A stretch of DNA of 6,556 nt from assembly GCA_021815005.1 (NCBI GenBank), contig JAKAHL010000116.1, positions 1 to 6,556 on the forward strand. The letters are read 5' to 3'. The stretch comes from Chloroflexota bacterium. GTDB taxonomy: Bacteria; Chloroflexota; Limnocylindria; Limnocylindrales; CSP1-4. Shown one piece after another: positions 1 to 6,556 of this stretch. The notes beneath the pieces were generated by a model. That model was not told the DNA's origin, made no database searches, and saw nothing but the letters and a program-made list of their open reading frames with translations. The position numbers and the translations under genes were made by a program. Each line of letters starts with the position of its first letter. Within the stretch, counting starts at the first letter, position 1.

Positions 1-1848
1 AAGTCCGAGATGGACAAGACCCAGCGGGAGTACATCCTCCGCGAGCAGCTCAAGGCGATCCAGCGCGAGCTGGGCGAGGACGACCCGCAGCAGGCCGAGA
101 TCAACGAGCTGCGCGAGAAGGTCGAGGCCGCGGGCATGCCCGAGGAGGTCCGCGCCCGGGCGATCAAGGAGATCGACCGGATGAGCCGGATCCCGTCCGC
201 CTCGCCCGAGGTCGGCGTGATCCGCACCTACGTGGACTGGCTGGTCGGCCTGCCGTGGAACGCCACCACGGACGACCGGCTCGACATCAGGGAGGCCGCC
301 AGCATCCTCGACGAGGACCACTACGGGCTCGAGAAGATCAAGGAGCGCATCCTCGAGTACCTCGCGGTGCGCAGTCTGGCGGACACCATCCGCAGCCCAA
401 TCCTGCTGTTCGTTGGCCCTCCCGGCGTGGGCAAGACCAGCCTGGGCAAGAGCATCGCCCGGGCGATGGGCCGCAAGTTCGTGCGCATGAGCCTGGGCGG
501 CATCCACGACGAGGCGGAGATCCGCGGCCACCGGCGCACCTACATCGGCGCCCTGCCGGGACGGATCATCCAGAGCATCAAGACCGCGGGAACCAACAAC
601 CCGGTGTTCATGCTCGACGAGGTGGACAAGATCGGCATGGACTTCCGGGGCGACCCGTCGTCCGCGCTGCTCGAGGTGCTCGACCCGGAGCAGAACTTCA
701 GCTTCCAGGACAACTACCTCGAAGTCCCGTTCGACCTGCGCAAGGTGCTGTTCATCGCGACGGCCAACCTGCTCGACCCCATCCCGGCACCGCTCCGTGA
801 CCGGATGGAGATGATCCAGCTGCCGGGCTACACCCAGCAGGAGAAGGTCGAGATCGCCAAGCGGTTCCTCATCCGCAAGCAGATGGAGAACCACGGCCTC
901 AAGCCCAAGCACATCGAGATCACGGACGAGGTGCTCACGCAGCTCGTCCAGGCCTACACCCACGAGGCCGGCGTCCGGAACCTCGAGCGCGAGCTCGCCA
1001 ACATCATGCGCAAGGTCGCCCGTGCCGTGGCCGAGGGCCGCAAGCGCAAGACCGTCGTGGACCTCAAGAAGCTCGAGGAGTACCTCGGCCCGCCGCGGTA
1101 CGAGTACGGCGAGCTGGAGGCGGAGGACCAGATCGGCGCCGCCACCGGCCTCGTCGTGACCGAGGTGGGCGGCGACGTGGTGGCCGTCGAGGTCACCAAG
1201 ATGGAGGGCAAGGAGGACTTCATCCTCACCGGCCAGCTGGGCGACGTCATGCGCGAGTCCGCCCGGGCGGCCCTGTCCTGGATCCGATCGCACAACGCCG
1301 AGTTGGGCATCCCGCTCGAGACCTTCGAGCACAACACCCTGCACATCCACGTCCCCGCGGGCGCCACCCCCAAGGACGGGCCGTCGGCCGGCGTCACCAT
1401 GGCCACCGCCATCGTGTCCGCCCTGACCGGCATCCCGGTTCGCAAGGACGTCGCGATGACGGGCGAGATCACCCTGCGGGGCCGCGTCCTCCCGATCGGC
1501 GGGCTCAAGAGCAAGATCCTGGCCGCCCACCTGTCGGGCGCGGCCGTGGTGATCCTGCCCCGCAAGAACGAGAAGGACCTCCGCGACATCCCCGACGAGA
1601 TCCGCAAGCAGGTCAAGCTGGTGCTGGCCGACTCCATGGAGCAGGTCCTCGACGCGGCGCTGCGACGCAAGCCGCAGCCGCTCAAGCCGACCACCGTGGC
1701 CGGCAGCCAGTCCGGCGGGCGCGGTTCCAAGGGCTCGGTGGGCAGGGCGCAGCGCAACCCGTTCCCGGGCGACCAGCCGACGGTCGTGGTGGACGGCCTC
1801 CCCGTGCCCGCGGGGGGACTCGCCCTGGCCGGCGGGCGTCGCGAGTAG
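1..1848 (+). CDS. lon: Lon (endopeptidase La), ATP-dependent serine protease, 5'-truncated by window edge
   Basis: Cytosolic AAA+ protease that unfolds and degrades misfolded and selected regulatory proteins. The reading frame is open from base 1 (Lys-Ser-Glu before the Met at base 10), and the first residues match the helical segment before the Lon AAA+ module. The Met at base 10 is therefore internal, and about 215-220 N-terminal residues (LON substrate-binding domain) lie upstream, judging by the Walker A position in E. coli Lon. Counting from that Met: Walker A GPPGVGKT at 136-143, Walker B LDEVDK at 202-207, sensor-1 TAN at 251-253, the arginine of LRDRME near 265, sensor-2 region GVRNLER at 321-327. 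The protease domain has PKDGPSAG with catalytic Ser459, and the paired Lys502 in GGLKSK, 43 residues later as in E. coli. All catalytic residues are intact, so this should be active. The last ~57 residues form a Gly/Pro-rich tail longer than usual. The stop is TAG, 23 bp before the J-protein gene. Confidence 0.97.
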   Translation, partial: KSEMDKTQREYILREQLKAIQRELGEDDPQQAEINELREKVEAAGMPEEVRARAIKEIDRMSRIPSASPEVGVIRTYVDWLVGLPWNATTDDRLDIREAASILDEDHYGLEKIKERILEYLAVRSLADTIRSPILLFVGPPGVGKTSLGKSIARAMGRKFVRMSLGGIHDEAEIRGHRRTYIGALPGRIIQSIKTAGTNNPVFMLDEVDKIGMDFRGDPSSALLEVLDPEQNFSFQDNYLEVPFDLRKVLFIATANLLDPIPAPLRDRMEMIQLPGYTQQEKVEIAKRFLIRKQMENHGLKPKHIEITDEVLTQLVQAYTHEAGVRNLERELANIMRKVARAVAEGRKRKTVVDLKKLEEYLGPPRYEYGELEAEDQIGAATGLVVTEVGGDVVAVEVTKMEGKEDFILTGQLGDVMRESARAALSWIRSHNAELGIPLETFEHNTLHIHVPAGATPKDGPSAGVTMATAIVSALTGIPVRKDVAMTGEITLRGRVLPIGGLKSKILAAHLSGAAVVILPRKNEKDLRDIPDEIRKQVKLVLADSMEQVLDAALRRKPQPLKPTTVAGSQSGGRGSKGSVGRAQRNPFPGDQPTVVVDGLPVPAGGLALAGGRRE

Positions 1849-1860
1849 GCGGGGCGACCC

Positions 1861-1866
1861 GGGAGG
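1861..1866 (+). promoter_or_regulatory. Ribosome binding site of the J-protein gene
   Basis: GGGAGG lies 5 nt before the ATG at 1872, in the 23-bp gap after the lon stop. It is a good match to the Shine-Dalgarno consensus and is the clearest one in the window. It supports ATG 1872 as the true start, which also agrees with the J-domain beginning within the first few residues. Confidence 0.75.
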
Positions 1867-1871
1867 GCCCG

Positions 1872-2939
1872 ATGGAGTACCGCGACTACTACCAGATTCT
1901 GGGCGTGCCTCGGTCGGCCAGTCAGGCCGACATCAAGAAGGCGTTCCGGAGGCTGGCGCGCGAGTACCACCCGGACCGAAACCCGGGCGACAAGGCCGCT
2001 GAGCGCAAGTTCAAGGACGCCAACGAGGCCAACGAGGTCCTGTCGGACCCGGAGAAGCGCAAGCAGTACGACCTGCTCGGCGCCAACTGGGAGCAGTACC
2101 AGCGAGCCGGCGGCAGCCGGGCCGGCGGCGATCCGTTCGGGCCCGGCGGCCCGTTCGCGGGCGCCAACTTCGGGGCTGGCGGCGGGCCCAACGTCCGCTA
2201 CGAGTTCCGGTCGGCCGATGGCGGCGCCGGGTTCTCCGACTTCTTCCGCATGTTCTTCGGTGGCGCCGGCGCCGCTCCCGGCGGGCGCGCCAGCGCGAGC
2301 GGGTCGGGCGGCGCCGGCGGCACGGACTTCGGGGACATCCTGTCCCAGATGGGCGGGATGCCCGGAGCCGGCCCGGGCGGGCCGCACGCAGGCGGGCGCC
2401 GGGCCCAGGAGGCGTCGCGCGCACGTCCGCGGAATGAGATCGAGGCGCCGGCCGAGCTGACGCTCGAGGAGGCATTTCACGGCACGGCCCGCGTGGTGGA
2501 GGCCGAGGGCAAGCGCTACGAGGTGGCGATCCCGCGCGGCATCGACACCGGCGGTCGGGTTCGGCTGTCCGGCAAGGGCCCCAAGGGCCGCGACATCGTG
2601 GTGACGGTCACCGTCCGCCCCCATGACGTCTACACACGCAAGGGCGCGGACCTCGAGCGCGAGCTGCCGATCACCCTGCGCGAGGCCCTGCTCGGCGGCC
2701 AGGTCCCCATCACCACGCTCAAGGGCCGCATCCTGCTGACGATCCCCGGCGGCACGCAGAACGGCAAGACGCTCCGCCTCACCGGCCAGGGCATGCCGCG
2801 GCTCCGGGGCGATGGCGCGGGCGACCTGTACGTGAGGCTGCGGGTCGTCCTCCCCACCTCGCTCGACACGGAGGCCCAGGCCGCCGCCGCCCGCTTCCTC
2901 GACCTCGTCTCCCAGCCCGATCCCCGCACCGCCGGCTAG
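1872..2939 (+). CDS. Class B J-domain co-chaperone (DnaJ/CbpA-like, no zinc finger)
   Basis: Hsp40 co-chaperone of 355 residues that binds unfolded protein and stimulates the ATPase of a DnaK-type Hsp70. The J-domain is at about residues 4-68, with the essential HPD at 33-35 and [11 protein letters not shown] closing helix III/IV. A Gly/Phe-rich region follows (about 79-130, including [11 protein letters not shown]), then a Gly/Ala/Pro-rich linker to about 188. C-terminal domain I (about 190-255) includes [17 protein letters not shown], and domain II (about 256-330) includes [21 protein letters not shown] and GDLYVRLRV. There is no cysteine anywhere, so the CxxCxGxG zinc-binding repeats of class A DnaJ are absent; this makes it class B (CbpA/DnaJ2-like) rather than canonical DnaJ. 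Residue 54 is Asn, where many J-domains have Tyr (EAYEVLSD). It sits 23 bp after lon and 41 bp before clpB, probably cotranscribed. No dnaK or grpE is nearby. Confidence 0.95.
   Translation: MEYRDYYQILGVPRSASQADIKKAFRRLAREYHPDRNPGDKAAERKFKDANEANEVLSDPEKRKQYDLLGANWEQYQRAGGSRAGGDPFGPGGPFAGANFGAGGGPNVRYEFRSADGGAGFSDFFRMFFGGAGAAPGGRASASGSGGAGGTDFGDILSQMGGMPGAGPGGPHAGGRRAQEASRARPRNEIEAPAELTLEEAFHGTARVVEAEGKRYEVAIPRGIDTGGRVRLSGKGPKGRDIVVTVTVRPHDVYTRKGADLERELPITLREALLGGQVPITTLKGRILLTIPGGTQNGKTLRLTGQGMPRLRGDGAGDLYVRLRVVLPTSLDTEAQAAAARFLDLVSQPDPRTAG
2019..2036 (+). repeat. Perfect 9-bp tandem duplication inside the J-domain
   Basis: GCCAACGAG occurs twice in a row, in frame, encoding Ala-Asn-Glu twice at residues 50-55 of the J-protein (helix III). 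It coincides with the place where related J-domains usually read NEAYEVL. Overall spacing to HPD and to LSDP looks normal, so this is more likely a substitution pattern than an added insertion. It may be coincidence of biased codon use. Confidence 0.5.
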
Positions 2940-2956
2940 CCGGGCAGCTCTCCCCG

Positions 2957-2968
2957 CACGCACGCACG
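2957..2968 (+). repeat. Three tandem CACG units in the gap before clpB
   Basis: The 41-bp gap between the J-protein stop and the clpB ATG contains CACG three times in succession. There is no strong Shine-Dalgarno: the only purine run is GAG at 2968-2970, 10 nt before the ATG. I see no inverted repeat of CIRCE or HAIR type, and no convincing -10/-35 pair. The repeat may have no function. Confidence 0.4.
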
Positions 2969-2980
2969 AGATCCCGAACC

Positions 2981-5773
<2,793 letters not shown>

Positions 5774-5780
5774 GCGCGAC

Positions 5781-6449
5781 GTGCGCTTCGAGGACGTGGT
5801 GGCGCGGCTGGAGCCGCTGCCCGAGCGCCTGCCCGCCGAGCCGATCTCGCTCATGCCCGTGCTCCACGAGCCCGGCGGTCCACGCCCCATCCCGGGCGGC
5901 GACGCGCCGCACCCAGGCGCGAGGCCGGCCGCGGTGCTGCTGGTGCTCCACCCGGGACCGGCCGGCGAGGCGCACATCGTCCTCACCGAGCGCACCAACC
6001 GGGGCGGCCACCACTCCGGGGAGGTCTCCTTCCCCGGCGGGAGCGCCGAGCCGGACGACGCGGACCTCGAGGCCACCGCGCTGCGCGAGGCGGCCGAGGA
6101 GGTGGGGATCGACCCGGCCGAGTGCGGCCTGCGCATCGTTGGCCGCCTGCCGACCCAGTGGATCCCCGTGTCCGGCTATGCCGTCGCGCCCATCGTCGCC
6201 CTGGCCGAAGTGTGCCCCGCGATGCGCGCCCAGCCGTCGGAGGTGGCCGCCATCCTCGACGTCCCGCTGCGGGCCTTCCTGCCCGGAGCACCCCTCGTCC
6301 ACCGGGAGCGCGCCGTGCGCGGCTCGCGGCTGACCTACGACGCCTTCCCGATCGACGGCGTGGCCGGGGCGTCGGCCGGCCTGGTGGTGTGGGGCATGAC
6401 CGCCCGGGTCCTCGGCGGGCTCGGCGCCTGGCTGTCGCGCCACCCGTAG
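5781..6449 (+). CDS. Nudix hydrolase, probable CoA pyrophosphatase (NudL/PCD1-like)
   Basis: Predicted Mg2+/Mn2+-dependent pyrophosphohydrolase of 222 residues; the family splits CoA or acyl-CoA into phosphopantetheine (or its acyl form) and 3',5'-ADP. From a GTG start at 5781, residues 67-87 carry the CoA-type signature: VLTER, then HHSGEVSFPGG with FPGG at 84-87. The Nudix box continues to ALREAAEEVGI (100-110), where Glu103, Glu106 and Glu107 are the expected metal ligands. The NuCoA pattern is imperfect: Thr72 replaces Ser/Ala and Gly76 sits where the pattern has Arg, so substrate choice is less certain than family membership. Glu81 is present in GEVSFPGG. GTG 5781 was chosen because it lies 7 bp after the clpB stop, has AGG at 5772-5774 six nt upstream, and begins with a plausible N-terminus; an ATG at 5700 would overlap clpB by 74 bp, and ATG 5853 would drop 24 residues. 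Translation is probably coupled to clpB. The role appears metabolic rather than chaperone-related. Confidence 0.88.
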   Translation: MRFEDVVARLEPLPERLPAEPISLMPVLHEPGGPRPIPGGDAPHPGARPAAVLLVLHPGPAGEAHIVLTERTNRGGHHSGEVSFPGGSAEPDDADLEATALREAAEEVGIDPAECGLRIVGRLPTQWIPVSGYAVAPIVALAEVCPAMRAQPSEVAAILDVPLRAFLPGAPLVHRERAVRGSRLTYDAFPIDGVAGASAGLVVWGMTARVLGGLGAWLSRHP

Positions 6450-6479
6450 TCCCAGCTCGGGCCCGTTCGGCTCTGCATC

Positions 6480-6506
6480 GCGGCGACCCCGGCGCTGGGT
6501 CGCCGC
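6480..6506 (+). terminator. GC-rich hairpin after the Nudix gene, probable transcription terminator
   Basis: GCGGCGACCC (6480-6489) and GGGTCGCCGC (6497-6506) form a perfect 10-bp stem around a 7-nt loop, starting 30 bp after the Nudix stop. No T-tract follows: the next bases are almost all G and C. It is either a U-less intrinsic terminator of the kind proposed for high-GC bacteria, or an mRNA 3'-end stabilising hairpin. Because the stem is symmetric it could serve either strand. Confidence 0.5.
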
Positions 6507-6556
6507 CCGCGCCGCACGCCCCCGCCCGGCCGCGGAGCCCCGCGGCTGAGCCCCGT

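Noticed and set aside
10..12. ATG at base 10 as the true start of lon
   Set aside because: The frame stays open to base 1, no SD can be assessed, and the sequence begins mid-protein in the region before the AAA+ module, so the gene is cut by the window edge.
2098..2420. Gly/Ala-rich stretch in the J-protein gene as an inserted repeat element
   Set aside because: It is in frame and corresponds to the G/F region and linker normal for J-proteins; no exact long repeat units were seen.
954..2963. 669-codon open frame on the - strand opposite lon and the J-protein gene
   Set aside because: It lies antisense to two clearly conserved genes, is Arg/Ala/Pro-rich and shows no recognisable domain; such frames are expected from high third-position GC.
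1849..2980. CIRCE or HAIR heat-shock operators in the gaps before the J-protein gene and clpB
   Set aside because: No inverted repeat resembling GAGTGCTAA or CTTGAGT arms was found by eye in either gap.
6530..6556. Repeated CCGCGG (6530-6535, 6540-6545) and AGCCCCG (6536-6542, 6549-6555) at the window end
   Set aside because: Short, GC-only units in a GC-rich genome are likely by chance, and the region is cut off by the window edge, so no element can be claimed.

Overview
This is a compact, very GC-rich bacterial segment (roughly 70% G+C by eye, with strong G/C preference at third codon positions). All recognisable genes are on the + strand. I see no mobile element, CRISPR array, tRNA or rRNA. 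The host cannot be fixed from the sequence alone. The base composition, the Pro/Gly/Ala/Arg-rich protein tails and the gene set fit a high-GC lineage such as Chloroflexota (Limnocylindria/Ellin6529-like) or a deep actinobacterial group; this is an inference of low certainty.

Layout. Positions 1-1848 hold the 3' part of lon, an ATP-dependent protease whose N-terminal substrate-binding domain lies before the window. After 23 bp, with a clear Shine-Dalgarno, comes a cysteine-free class B J-domain co-chaperone (1872-2939). After 41 bp comes a complete clpB disaggregase (2981-5773). Seven bp later a GTG codon starts a Nudix hydrolase of the CoA pyrophosphatase (NudL/PCD1-like) group (5781-6449). 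The last 107 bp are non-coding and contain a perfect 10-bp GC hairpin that probably ends the transcript.

How the genes fit together. Lon degrades damaged proteins. The J-protein delivers substrates to a DnaK-type Hsp70 and stimulates its ATPase. ClpB, working with that Hsp70 system, threads aggregated polypeptides through its hexamer. Together they form a protein quality-control set, and the short gaps suggest one transcription unit. DnaK and GrpE are not in the window, so they must be encoded elsewhere. The Nudix enzyme is probably a housekeeping passenger that clears CoA or other nucleotide diphosphate derivatives. No CIRCE (HrcA) or HAIR (HspR) type inverted repeat was seen in the intergenic gaps, so any heat-shock promoter should lie upstream of lon, outside the window.

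I found no sign of an undescribed system. The points worth a second look are modest: long low-complexity C-terminal tails on both Lon and ClpB, a small in-frame duplication in the J-domain that replaces a usually aromatic residue, the operon arrangement itself, and a terminator-like hairpin without a T-tract.
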